Positions 7,460-15,090 are shown, numbered from the stretch's first letter. The stretch is DNA of 15,826 nucleotides from Deltaproteobacteria bacterium (GCA_013152215.1 JAADGT010000029.1:1-15826), one strand, 5' to 3'. Translations and numbers: made by a program. Notes: a model not told the origin generated them from the letters alone.

Positions 7460-8476
7460 CTAGTTCTTGGACCGATCCACCAACCGCCCCTCCTGGAGCC
7501 AGGGCATCATGGACCGCAGCCGCTGACCCACCTCCTCGATGGGGTGCTCGTCGCCCCGGCGGGTCAGGGCGTTGAACACCGGCCGGCCGGCCCTGTTTTC
7601 CAGGATCCACTCCCGGGCGAACTGCCCGGTCTGGATCTCCTCCAGAATCCGCTTCATCTCGGCCTTGACCCGAGGGTCGATCACCCGGGGACCCCGGGTG
7701 AGGTCGCCGTACTGGGCCGTGTTCGACACCGAGTAACGCATGTTGGCGATGCCGCCCTCGTAGATCAGGTCCACGATCAGCTTGAGCTCGTGCAGGCACT
7801 CGAAGTAGGCCATCTCCGGAGCGTACCCGGCCTCGACCAGGGTCTCGAACCCGGCCTGGATCAGGGCTGTCACCCCGCCGCACAGCACGGCCTGCTCCCC
7901 GAACAGGTCGGTCTCGGTCTCCTCCCGGAAGGTGGTCTCGATCACGCCGGCCCGACCGCCGCCGATGGCCGAGGCATAGGCCAGGGCCACGTCCCGGGTG
8001 TTGCCGGCCGGGTCCCGGTCCACGGCGATGAGGCACGGCACGCCCCGGCCCCGCTCGTACTCGGCCCGCACCAGGTGGCCGGGCCCCTTGGGGGCCACCA
8101 TGAACACGTTGACCCCTTCGGCGGGCACGATCTGGCCGAAGTGGATGTTGAACCCGTGGGCGAAGGCCAGGTAGTCGCCCGGCTCCAGGGCCGAGGCGAT
8201 CTGGCTGCGGAACACCTCGCCCTGGAGCTCGTCGGGCAGGAGGATCATGACCACCTGGGCCTTGCGGGCGGCCTCGTCCACCGGCAGCACCTCGAACCCC
8301 GCGGCCCGTGCCTTGCCGGCCGAGGCCCCGTCGGGCCGCAGCCCCACCACCACGTTCAGGCCCGAGTCGCGCAGGTTGTTCGCGTGGGCGTGGCCCTGGC
8401 TCCCGTACCCGATCACCGCGATGGTCTTGTCCTTGAGGAGCCCGAGGTCCGCGTCCTTGTCGTAGTAGATCTTCAT
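7460..8476 (-). CDS. ilvC: Ketol-acid reductoisomerase, class I (IlvC)
   Basis: A 338-residue class I enzyme that isomerises and reduces acetolactate and acetohydroxybutyrate in valine/isoleucine synthesis. The Rossmann motif is GYGSQGHAHANNL (23-35). The catalytic and metal residues lie in HGFNIHFG (His107), ETDLFGEQ (Asp190, Glu194) and ECLHELKLIVDLIYEGG (226-242). The cofactor loop reads GLRPDGASAGKA (45-56): Arg47 and Ser52 are kept, but an earlier serine common in NADPH enzymes is replaced by Gly/Ala and an Asp49 is present. The ATG at 8476 has a strong AAAGGAG 7 nt upstream. The octad array Q begins only ~14 bp above the start codon, so it lies in the leader. The next gene, leuA, follows after 39 bp. 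Confidence 0.97.
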   Translation of the reverse strand: MKIYYDKDADLGLLKDKTIAVIGYGSQGHAHANNLRDSGLNVVVGLRPDGASAGKARAAGFEVLPVDEAARKAQVVMILLPDELQGEVFRSQIASALEPGDYLAFAHGFNIHFGQIVPAEGVNVFMVAPKGPGHLVRAEYERGRGVPCLIAVDRDPAGNTRDVALAYASAIGGGRAGVIETTFREETETDLFGEQAVLCGGVTALIQAGFETLVEAGYAPEMAYFECLHELKLIVDLIYEGGIANMRYSVSNTAQYGDLTRGPRVIDPRVKAEMKRILEEIQTGQFAREWILENRAGRPVFNALTRRGDEHPIEEVGQRLRSMMPWLQEGRLVDRSKN

Positions 8477-8489
8477 CGCAACGCTCCTT

Positions 8490-8636
8490 TGTTGAAGGCT
8501 GAAAAGCGAAACGGCTGGGAAGCTAGAAGGCTAGGATGCTAGAAGGCTTGAAAGCCTCCGTGATCTCCCAGCATTCCAAGTATGACCACGCCTCTTTGGC
8601 GTCATCTCACCGCCTCGGGGGCATGGGGATCAGGGG
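8490..8636. repeat. Repeat blocks Q and R upstream of ilvC
   Basis: Block Q is the longest octad array in the window. About seven 8-bp units (GCTGAAAA, a degenerate unit, GCTGGGAA, GCTAGAAG, GCTAGGAT, GCTAGAAG, GCTTGAAA) span 8498-8553. Block R (8554-8634) contains TCTCCCAGCATTCCAAG, GACCACGCC-TCTTT-GGCGTC with a 5-bp stem, and GGGGGCATGGGGATCAGG. It aligns closely to 11046-11122 and more loosely to 3958-4044. Confidence 0.85.
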
Positions 8637-8740
8637 TCAGAGGACAGATGTCAGTGGACAGGTCTTGGTCCCACGACGCCGCTGTGGCCACATTGTCTTT
8701 GCCTTTCTTCTGGCTCCTGTCCCCTGAATTCTGGCTCCTG
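8631..8740. repeat. Inverted heptad arrays: CAGNNNN x5 facing CTGNNNN x5
   Basis: CAG begins at 8631, 8638, 8645, 8652 and 8659. CTG begins at 8710, 8717, 8724, 8731 and 8738. Both arrays have an exact 7-bp period, and every CAG is in register to pair with a CTG around a 48-nt loop. The outermost spacer tetramers (GGGT with GCTC) also pair if G-U is allowed; inner spacers pair poorly. The loop contains the palindrome TGTGGCCACA (8683-8692). No ORF is supported. Together with Q and R this fills the 313-bp ilvN-ilvC gap. Confidence 0.8.
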
Positions 8741-8789
8741 AAACCCATGCCCGCCGCCGGCAATGGACCCGGACCAAAACGTCCGAGGG

Positions 8790-9278
8790 TCATCCCCCGT
8801 TCTGCATGCCCCTGGGCATGGCCACCTTGCCCGTGCGCACCACCTCCTTGATGCCCAGGGGCCGCAGCAGCTCCAGGACGGCGCGGATCTTGTCCTCGCC
8901 GCCCGTCACCTCCACCGTGTAGGTCTTGGGGCTCACGTCCACGATCTTGCCCCGGAAGATGTCCATGAGCCGGAGGATCTCCGGCTTGGTCTCGGCCGTG
9001 GCCGCCACCTTCACGAGCACCAGCTCCCGGTCCAGGTACTGCCCCTCGTGGAGGTCCGTCACCTTGAGCACGTTCACCAGCTTGCGCAGCTGCTTGAGGA
9101 TCTGCTCGATGATCTGGTCGTCGCCCCGGGTGACGATGGTCATCAGGCTCACCGTGGGGTCCTGGGTCTCGGCCACCGACAGGCTGTCGATGTTGAACCC
9201 CCTGCCGCTGAACAGCCCCGCCACGCGGGCCAGCACCCCGAACTCGTTCTCCACCAGCACGTTGATCGTATGGCGCAT
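8790..9278 (-). CDS. ilvN: Acetolactate synthase small regulatory subunit (IlvN/IlvH)
   Basis: A 162-residue regulatory subunit that binds the catalytic IlvB, raises its activity and usually confers valine feedback inhibition. The N-terminal ACT domain (~2-75) starts INVLVENEFGVLARVAGLFS and continues RGFNIDSLSVAETQD. The C-terminal domain (~85-157) contains KPEILRLMDIFRGKIVDVSP. Length is that of the usual IlvH-type subunit (~160), so both domains are complete. The ATG has GGAGG 7 nt upstream, and only 13 bp separate it from the ilvB stop, so it is in the same operon. A small bulged hairpin (8766-8791) overlaps its stop codon without a T-tract. Confidence 0.96.
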   Translation of the reverse strand: MRHTINVLVENEFGVLARVAGLFSGRGFNIDSLSVAETQDPTVSLMTIVTRGDDQIIEQILKQLRKLVNVLKVTDLHEGQYLDRELVLVKVAATAETKPEILRLMDIFRGKIVDVSPKTYTVEVTGGEDKIRAVLELLRPLGIKEVVRTGKVAMPRGMQNGG

Positions 9279-9291
9279 GGGAAGCCCTCCG

Positions 9292-10980
9292 TTACAGCAG
9301 CAGCATCTTGGTCAGGGGAGCCCCGGCCGGCACCATGGGGTACACCCCCTCCTCGGGGTCCACGTGGAAGTCCATCAGCACCGGGCCCGAGTGGGCCAGG
9401 GCCTGCTCGATCACCGGCCGCACCTCCTCGGGCCGGGTCGCCCGGAGCCCCAGGGCGCCGTATGCCTCGGCCAGCTTCACGAAATCGGGGGCCACGTCCA
9501 TGCGGGTATGGGAGTATCTGCGATCGTAGAACAGCTCCTGCCACTGCCGCACCATGCCCAGGAACCCGTTGTTCAGGATGGCCACCTTCACCGGCAGCTC
9601 GTACTGCACGGCCGTGGCCAGCTCCTGGATGTTCATCTGGATCGAGCCGTCCCCGGCGATGTCGATCACCACCCGGTCCGGAAACGCGGCCTGGGCGCCG
9701 ATGGCCGCCGGGAACCCGTAGCCCATGGTGCCCAGGCCCCCGGAGGTCAGCCAGCACCGGGGTTCCTCCAGGCGGAAGTACTGGGCCGCCCACATCTGGT
9801 TCTGGCCCACCTCGGTCGACACGATGCAGCGGCCCCCCGTGGCCTCGTGGAGCTGCTCCACCACGTACTGGGGCTTGATCACGTCCTTGCCCTGGCCGTA
9901 GTCCATCCGGTGGGCCCGACGCCACGCCTCGATCTCGCCGTGCCACTCCCGCAGGGCCTCGTCCCGGTCCTCCCACTCGGGGCCGTGGACCAGCCCGAGC
10001 ATCTTCTTCAGCACGTTCTTGGCGTCGCCCACGATGGGGATGTCCACCTGCACGTTCTTCGAGATGGAGGTGGGGTCGATGTCCACGTGGACGATCTTCG
10101 CGTTGGGCGCGAACTCGTCGATCTTGCCGGTCACCCGGTCGTCGAACCGGGCCCCCACCGCCACCAGCAGATCGGCGTGGCTCACCGCCATGTTCGCCCG
10201 GTAGGTGCCGTGCATGCCCAGCATACCCAGGAACAGGGGGTCGCTTCCCGGGAACCCACCCAGGCCCATCAAGGTGGTGGTCACCGGCAGCCTGAGCCGC
10301 CGGGCGAACTCGGTCAGCTCCCGGGACGCGTTCGACAGGATCACGCCGCCGCCCGCGTACACCACCGGCCGACGGGACTCGTGGATGGCCTTCAGGGCCT
10401 TTTTGATCTGGCCCAGGTGCCCCTCGTACGTCGGGTTGTACCCCCGGAGCTTGGCGGTCTCGGGGTACACGTACTCGGTGCGGCCCACGATCACGTCCTT
10501 GGGCAGGTCCACCAGCACCGGCCCCGGACGGCCCGAACGGGCCAGGTAGAACGCCTCCTTGATGATCCGGGCCAGGTCCCGGACGTCCTTGACCAGGTAG
10601 TTGTGCTTGGTGCACGGCCGGGTGATGCCCACGATATCGGCCTCTTGGAACGCGTCGTTGCCGATCAGGTGGGTGGGCACCTGGCCCGAGAACACCACGA
10701 TCGGCACCGAGTCCATGTAGGCCGTGGCCAGGCCGGTGACGGTGTTGGTGGCGCCGGGGCCCGAGGTGACCAGGGCCACCCCCACCTCGCCGGTGACCCG
10801 CGCGTACCCGTCGGCCGCGTGCACCGCCGCCTGCTCGTGCCGGACCAGGATGTGGCGGATGTCCGAGTCGTACAGCACGTCGTAGATGTTCAGCACCACC
10901 CCGCCGGGGTAGCCGAACAGGGTGTGCACCCCTTCCTTGCGCAGGCTCTCCACGAAGATCTCGGCACCGGTCCGTTCCAC
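9292..10980 (-). CDS. ilvB: Acetolactate synthase large catalytic subunit (IlvB)
   Basis: A 562-residue thiamine-diphosphate enzyme that makes acetolactate or acetohydroxybutyrate from pyruvate, the entry step of branched-chain amino acid synthesis. Seen are FGYPGGVVLNIYD (22-34), RHEQAAVHAADGYAR with the catalytic Glu49, TSGPGATN, and the ThDP/Mg motif from GDGS (443) to ILNNG (468-472). The ORF stays open upstream to 11097, but that stretch is repeat DNA. I place the start at GTG 10980 because a full AAGGAGGT lies 4 nt upstream and MERTGAEIFVESL is a normal beginning. Octad array Q sits ~26 bp above the start. The biosynthetic role follows from the neighbours ilvN and ilvC. Confidence 0.96.
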   Translation of the reverse strand: MERTGAEIFVESLRKEGVHTLFGYPGGVVLNIYDVLYDSDIRHILVRHEQAAVHAADGYARVTGEVGVALVTSGPGATNTVTGLATAYMDSVPIVVFSGQVPTHLIGNDAFQEADIVGITRPCTKHNYLVKDVRDLARIIKEAFYLARSGRPGPVLVDLPKDVIVGRTEYVYPETAKLRGYNPTYEGHLGQIKKALKAIHESRRPVVYAGGGVILSNASRELTEFARRLRLPVTTTLMGLGGFPGSDPLFLGMLGMHGTYRANMAVSHADLLVAVGARFDDRVTGKIDEFAPNAKIVHVDIDPTSISKNVQVDIPIVGDAKNVLKKMLGLVHGPEWEDRDEALREWHGEIEAWRRAHRMDYGQGKDVIKPQYVVEQLHEATGGRCIVSTEVGQNQMWAAQYFRLEEPRCWLTSGGLGTMGYGFPAAIGAQAAFPDRVVIDIAGDGSIQMNIQELATAVQYELPVKVAILNNGFLGMVRQWQELFYDRRYSHTRMDVAPDFVKLAEAYGALGLRATRPEEVRPVIEQALAHSGPVLMDFHVDPEEGVYPMVPAGAPLTKMLLL

Positions 10981-11005
10981 GGTTACCTCCTTGACTGTAA
11001 TTTCG

Positions 11006-11110
11006 GCTAGGACGCTAGGAGGCTGGGATGCTAGGAGGCTTGAAAACCTACCTGATTTCCCAGCGTTCCAAGCGTGACCACGCCCCTTTGGCGTCACCTC
11101 ACGGTCTCGG
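11006..11110. repeat. Repeat blocks Q and R upstream of ilvB
   Basis: Block Q consists of octads GCTAGGAC, GCTAGGAG, GCTGGGAT, GCTAGGAG and GCTTGAAA (11006-11045). Block R follows with ATTTCCCAGCGTTCCAAG, GACCACGCC-CCTTT-GGCGTC and CTCGGGGG, nearly the same as at 8554-8634. Here R runs directly into element T, sharing GGGGCATGGGG. The block lies in the 367-bp ilvD-ilvB gap, so the ilvB leader or promoter is probably within it. A weak TTGGAA (minus strand, ~11070) is the only -35-like hexamer I see, with no convincing -10. Confidence 0.85.
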
Positions 11111-11297
11111 GGGGCATGGGGCCTGGTGGAGCGCCGCGTGCGGCTTCTTAGCTCGCCGCGCAGCGCCTCTTACGCTCGCCGTCCGTCCCCGGCCCACGGT
11201 CATGGAACCATTGTTGCTGCCCCGAGCCTGCGCGGCGAACCTCATGCCCGGCTTCGCGTGCGGCCGGAATTCCGTCCGCGGGGCCCTGATGCGCCAA
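11111..11297. repeat. Palindromic element T, copy at 11.1 kb
   Basis: It begins GGGGCATGGGGCCTG, the inverse of the right end of copy 1. It continues with GCCGCGTGCGGCTTCTTAG, CTCGCCGCGCAGCGCCTC, a central GTCATGGAACCA, GCCTGCGCGGCGAACCTC and GCCCGGCTTCGCGTGCGGCCGG. The inner arms are inverted repeats. The right terminus (GGGGCCCTGATGC) is degenerate compared with the left. It is about 187 bp long with no coding sequence. Confidence 0.8.
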
Positions 11298-11321
11298 CGG
11301 CCGGCCCATGGGGGCCGGCCG
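11290..11321 (-). terminator. Possible terminator hairpin of ilvD
   Basis: CGGCCGGCCC (11298-11307) and GGGCCGGCCG (11312-11321) form a perfect 10-bp stem with a 4-nt loop, about 26 nt past the ilvD stop codon. On the minus strand only TTGG follows, so the U-tract is poor. It may equally be the outer end of the neighbouring repeat. Confidence 0.4.
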
Positions 11322-11347
11322 CCGGCGGAACCTACGAACGGATCGGA

Positions 11348-13003
11348 TCAGCCCTGCAGCACGGCCCCGGTGTTGGCCGAGGTAACAAGTCGAGCGTAAC
11401 GAAGGAGCCAGCCGGCCGAGACCTTGGGCTCGGGCTCGACCCACCGGCCGCGACGGGCCTCGAGCTCGGCGGGGTCCACCCGTAGCTCGAGCCGCCGGCC
11501 GGGGATGTCCAGCTCCACCTCGTCGCCGTCCCGCACCAGGGCGATGGGGCCACCGGCCGCGGCCTCGGGGCTCACATGACCCACGCACGGCCCCCGGGTG
11601 CCCCCGCTGAACCGACCGTCGGTCACCAGGGCCACGCTCTCCCCCAAGCCCATGCCCATCAGCGCGGCGGTGGGCGCCAGCATCTCCCGCATGCCCGGCC
11701 CACCCCGGGGTCCTTCGTACCGGATCACCACCACGGTGCCCGACCGGATCTCGCCCCCCATGATGGCGGCCATGGCCGCCTCTTCCGAGTCGAAGCACCG
11801 GGCCGTGCCCACGAACCGCATCATGCCCGGGCTCACCCCCGACTGCTTCACCACGGCCCCGTCCGGCGCCAGGCTCCCTCGCAGGATCGCGATGCCCCCC
11901 TCGGGCCGCACCGGCTCCTCCGCGGATCGGATCACCTCCTCGTCGAGCCACTCCACCGAAGCCGCCGCCTGGCGCACCGACACCTCCGCCACCGACGGGG
12001 CCTCGGCCACCCGGTCCTCCAGCCGGTGGAGTACCGCCATCACCCCGCCGGCCGCGTCCAGGTCCTCCATGAAGTGGTCCCCGGCGGGACGCAGGGAGCA
12101 CAGCTGGGGGGTCTCGCGGCTCAGCTCGTCGAACCGCTCCAGGGGCAGGTCCACCCCGGCCTCGCGGGCGATGGCGCACAGGTGGAGCACGGAGTTGGTG
12201 CTGCCCCCCAGGGCCAGGTCCAGGCGGATCGCGTTGGCGAACGCGCCGGGGGTCATGACGTGCCGGGGCCGGACCCCCTGCCGTACCAGCTCCACCACCC
12301 GCTGGCCACTGGCGTAGGCCAGATGGCGCTTCCTCGCGCTCACGGCCAAGGCGGTGCCGCAGCCGGGCAGGCTCATGCCCAGGGCTTCGGTCAGGCAGGC
12401 CATGGTGTTGGCCGTGTACAGCCCTTGGCACGAGCCGCACCCGGGGCAGGCCTCCTGCTCGCAGGCCTCCAGCTCCTCGGCCCCGATCTCCCCGGCCTGA
12501 TGCCGGGCCATGGCCTCGAAGGTGTCCCGCACGAAGCTGAGCCGACGACCCCGGTACCGGCCGGCCATCATAGGCCCGGCCGTCACCACGATGGACGGCA
12601 CGTCGAGCCGGGCCGCGGCCATCAGCATGCCGGGGGTGATCTTGTCGCAGTTGGTCAGGAGCACCAGGCCGTCGAGGCTGTGGGCCTCGACCACGCTCTC
12701 GATCATGTCCGCGATGAGCTCGCGGCTGGGCAGGCTGTAGCGCATGCCGCCGTGGCCCATGGCGATGCCGTCGCAGATGCCCGGTACGCCGAACAGGAAC
12801 GGGTAGCCGCCCCCGGCGTGGACGCCCTTCTCGGCGAACCGCTCCAGATCGCGCATACCCACATGGCCGGCGATCAGGTCGGTGAAACTGGACGCGATCC
12901 CGATCAAAGGCTTGCCGAGCTCGTTCCTCGGCATGCCGGTGGCCGAGAGCAGGGCCCGATGGGGGGCCCGTTCCAGTCCCTGGGTGATGCGGTCGCTTCT
13001 CAC
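11348..13003 (-). CDS. ilvD: Dihydroxyacid dehydratase (IlvD)
   Basis: A 551-residue iron-sulfur dehydratase that turns dihydroxy-isovalerate and dihydroxy-methylvalerate into the 2-oxo acids feeding valine, leucine and isoleucine. Seen are NCDKITPGML with Cys119, EACPGCGSCQGLYTANTM (185-202, Cys192 the likely cluster ligand), LGGSTNSVLHL, and TDGRFSGGTRG near the C-terminus. Near the N-terminus the segment is SSFTDLIAGHVGMRDL, with Gly-His where many relatives have Pro-Cys-Asn, so that cluster cysteine is absent; such variants are common in anaerobes. The start is GTG, overlapping the stop of the upstream small gene by 4 bp (GTGA), with no strong ribosome site, so it is probably coupled. The related sugar-acid dehydratases are less likely given the ilv/leu genes. 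Confidence 0.94.
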   Translation of the reverse strand: MRSDRITQGLERAPHRALLSATGMPRNELGKPLIGIASSFTDLIAGHVGMRDLERFAEKGVHAGGGYPFLFGVPGICDGIAMGHGGMRYSLPSRELIADMIESVVEAHSLDGLVLLTNCDKITPGMLMAAARLDVPSIVVTAGPMMAGRYRGRRLSFVRDTFEAMARHQAGEIGAEELEACEQEACPGCGSCQGLYTANTMACLTEALGMSLPGCGTALAVSARKRHLAYASGQRVVELVRQGVRPRHVMTPGAFANAIRLDLALGGSTNSVLHLCAIAREAGVDLPLERFDELSRETPQLCSLRPAGDHFMEDLDAAGGVMAVLHRLEDRVAEAPSVAEVSVRQAAASVEWLDEEVIRSAEEPVRPEGGIAILRGSLAPDGAVVKQSGVSPGMMRFVGTARCFDSEEAAMAAIMGGEIRSGTVVVIRYEGPRGGPGMREMLAPTAALMGMGLGESVALVTDGRFSGGTRGPCVGHVSPEAAAGGPIALVRDGDEVELDIPGRRLELRVDPAELEARRGRWVEPEPKVSAGWLLRYARLVTSANTGAVLQG

Positions 13004-13254
13004 GGCGCGTCTCTCGATCCGGTTTCGGGGTGGGCTTTGCGGTACGCCAGGATCATCCGGGCCATCCGATCCTTGCCGGCCAGCTTGAGCTTCTGGATCT
13101 TCTTGCGCTCCATCTCCTCGTCCGGCGTCAGGTGGGGCCGGCGGTTGAGCTCCTCCAGGATGCGCTCGTAACGCTGGTGCGCCTCCATCTCCCGCCGAAA
13201 CTCCTCGCTCTCCTTCATCAGGATCTTGGCGATGGCTTCGTCCCGTTTCTCCAT
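13000..13254 (-). CDS. Small DUF465 (YdcH-like) coiled-coil protein
   Basis: An 84-residue, highly charged, helical protein. The block from HQRYERILEELNRRPHLTPDE (26-46) to MERKKIQKLKLAGKDRMARMI (48-68) matches the DUF465/YdcH pattern: a His-led helix, a short linker and a Lys-rich KLKLKD-like helix. The function of this family is not established. The ATG has AAGGAGG a few nt upstream, and it is the first gene after the promoter at 13321-13349. Its stop overlaps the ilvD GTG start, so it is the leader gene of a two-gene operon with ilvD. No signal peptide or membrane segment is visible. Confidence 0.85.
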   Translation of the reverse strand: MEKRDEAIAKILMKESEEFRREMEAHQRYERILEELNRRPHLTPDEEMERKKIQKLKLAGKDRMARMILAYRKAHPETGSRDAP

Positions 13255-13320
13255 CCTCCCTCCTTGCGGCTCCTCCCCCCGAGGCCGGCGCCCTGTGGGT
13301 GGCGGTGGGACAGGGATCGC

Positions 13321-13349
13321 ATCCTACGAGCAGGATCCGGCCGTGTCAA
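13321..13349 (-). promoter_or_regulatory. Sigma70-type promoter for the DUF465-ilvD operon
   Basis: Read on the minus strand, a perfect -35 TTGACA (13349-13344), a 17-bp spacer and a -10 TAGGAT (13326-13321) are present. Transcription would start near 13313, giving a ~60-nt leader before the ATG at 13254. Nothing in that short leader looks like a leader peptide or T-box. Confidence 0.7.
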
Positions 13350-13428
13350 CGCATCCACCCGTATTTTCAACGCTTTTACAGCGAGGCCAAAAACCGTTTC
13401 CGGCGGGAGAAACCCTCCTGGCGGTTCC

Positions 13429-13458
13429 TTGACCGTGGAACCGCGCCTGTACTACGTT
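13429..13458 (+). promoter_or_regulatory. Weak candidate promoter for nadB
   Basis: TTGACC at 13429-13434 is a good -35, but the downstream hexamers (TACTAC at 15 bp, TACGTT at 18 bp) match -10 poorly. It lies 61-90 bp before the nadB ATG, on the plus strand of the 264-bp divergent gap. No other gene is visible in that gap. Confidence 0.3.
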
Positions 13459-13518
13459 CGGCGGCGGTTTATGGGAGTTTCGGCCGCGCCGGCCACCCGG
13501 GGCAAGGAGACCGGCTCG

Positions 13519-15090
13519 ATGGAGCGTTTCGACTTTCTGGTGCTCGGCAGCGGGATCGGCGGGCTCACGTTCGCCCTCGAGGTGGCCGAGACCGGAACCG
13601 TGGGGGTGGTCACCAAGAAGGAGCGGGGGGAGTCCAACACCAACTACGCCCAGGGCGGCATTGCCGCGGTGCTGGACCCGGAGGACTCCTTCGAGTCCCA
13701 CGTGGCCGACACCTTGGAGGCCGGGGCCGGGCTGTGCCACCGGGAGGTGGTCGAACGGGTGGTGCGGGAGGCTCCCGAGCACATCCGCAGGCTGGCCCGC
13801 TGGGGCGTGGAGTTCACCCCGGCCAAGCGAGCCGGGCTTCCCTTCGACCTGGGCCAGGAGGGCGGGCACTCCCGCCGACGCATCGTGCACGCCCGGGACA
13901 TGACCGGCCGCGAGGTGGAGCAGGCCCTGCTCCGCAGGGCCCGGGAGAGCGGGAACATCCGGTTCTTCGAGAACCACTTTGCGGTGGACCTGATCCGGGA
14001 CCCCGAGGGCCGGTGCGTGGGGGCCCACGTGCTCGTCCCCGAGGGCCGGATCGTGCCGTTCCTGGCACCCGTCACGTGCCTGGCCACCGGCGGCGCGGGC
14101 AAGGTGTACCTGTACACCTCCAACCCCGACATCGCCTCGGGCGACGGCCTGGCCATGGCTTACCGAGCCGGCGCAACCCTGGCGAACCTGGAGTTCATGC
14201 AGTTCCATCCCACCTGCCTGTACCACCCGCAAGCCAAGAACTTCCTGATCAGCGAGGCGGTGCGGGGCGAGGGCGGGGTGCTGCGACTGCGCTCCGGTGA
14301 GACGTTCATGGAGCGATACCACCCCCGGGGCTGCCTGGCCCCCCGGGACGTGGTGGCCCGGGCCATCGACGCCGAGATGAAACGCACCGGTGACGAGCAC
14401 GTGCTCCTGGACATCACCCACCGGGATCCCGAGTTCGTGCGCAGCCGGTTCCCGGGCATCCACGCCGCGTGCCTCCGGTACGGGATCGACATCACGCGGG
14501 ACCCGATCCCGGTGGTGCCGGCGGCCCACTACCTGTGCGGCGGGGTCTGGGTCGACACGCACGGTCGATCGGACGTGCCGGGACTGTACGCGGTGGGCGA
14601 GGTGGCGTGCACCGGACTCCACGGGGCCAACCGCCTCGCCAGCAACAGCCTGCTGGAGGCCCTGGTGTTCGCCGCGGCAGCGGCCCGGGACGCGCGCGCC
14701 CGGACTCTGCAGGCCGGGCCCATCGATCCGCCCCCGCCGTGGGAGGCGGGTGGCAGCCGGGAGCCCGACGAGGACGTGGTGGTCACCCAGAACTGGGACG
14801 AGATCCGCCGGACCATGTGGAACTATGTCGGGATCGTACGCACCGACCGCCGCCTGTCCCGGGCCCGGCGGAGGGTCGACCTGATCCACGAGGAGGTCCG
14901 CGACCATCTGCGCAGGTACCGGCCTTCGGCCGACCTGCTGGAACTGCGGAACCTGGCCCAGGTGGCCGACCTCATGGTGCGGTGCGCCGCCCACCGCCGG
15001 GAGAGCCGGGGTCTCCACTACAACGCCGACCACCCGGCACCCCGCGACGAGTGGCGATGCGACACCCTCGTGCGGAGGGAGGTGCCGTGA
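13519..15090 (+). CDS. nadB: L-aspartate oxidase (NadB)
   Basis: A 523-residue FAD enzyme that oxidises L-aspartate to iminoaspartate, the first step of de novo NAD synthesis; in anaerobes fumarate can be the electron acceptor. The N-terminal dinucleotide fold shows VLGSGIGGLT (8-17) and SNTNYAQGGIAA (39-50). The fumarate-reductase-like domain has QFHPTCLY (228-235), RGEGG (249-253), APRDVVARAI (274-283) and PAAHYLCGG (334-342). The signature GLHGANRLASNSLLEALVF spans 366-384, and SRGLHYNADHP (496-506) closes the helical domain. These features fit NadB better than SdhA/FrdA. The ATG at 13519 has AAGGAGA ~9 nt upstream; an in-frame ATG at 13470 lacks one. nadA and nadC are not in the window. 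The stop overlaps the next gene by 4 bp. Confidence 0.95.
   Translation: MERFDFLVLGSGIGGLTFALEVAETGTVGVVTKKERGESNTNYAQGGIAAVLDPEDSFESHVADTLEAGAGLCHREVVERVVREAPEHIRRLARWGVEFTPAKRAGLPFDLGQEGGHSRRRIVHARDMTGREVEQALLRRARESGNIRFFENHFAVDLIRDPEGRCVGAHVLVPEGRIVPFLAPVTCLATGGAGKVYLYTSNPDIASGDGLAMAYRAGATLANLEFMQFHPTCLYHPQAKNFLISEAVRGEGGVLRLRSGETFMERYHPRGCLAPRDVVARAIDAEMKRTGDEHVLLDITHRDPEFVRSRFPGIHAACLRYGIDITRDPIPVVPAAHYLCGGVWVDTHGRSDVPGLYAVGEVACTGLHGANRLASNSLLEALVFAAAAARDARARTLQAGPIDPPPPWEAGGSREPDEDVVVTQNWDEIRRTMWNYVGIVRTDRRLSRARRRVDLIHEEVRDHLRRYRPSADLLELRNLAQVADLMVRCAAHRRESRGLHYNADHPAPRDEWRCDTLVRREVP

Noticed and set aside
5588..8542. 984-residue open frame on the plus strand
   Set aside because: It runs antisense to leuC, leuA and ilvC, is dominated by His/Gly/Leu/Pro/Arg, and has no recognisable domain. 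It results from GC-rich codon bias opposite real genes.
8926..11010. 694-residue open frame on the plus strand
   Set aside because: Antisense to ilvN and ilvB, which carry all the family motifs; low-complexity composition.
10981..11347. T-box, leader peptide or attenuator controlling ilvB
   Set aside because: The gap is filled by blocks Q, R and T; I see no T-box core motif and no short ORF rich in Leu/Val/Ile codons near ilvB.
11576..13171. 531-residue open frame on the plus strand
   Set aside because: Antisense shadow of ilvD and the DUF465 gene, with no motif.
13324..15033. 569-residue open frame on the minus strand
   Set aside because: Antisense to nadB; no domain or ribosome site, and the composition is typical of a shadow frame.
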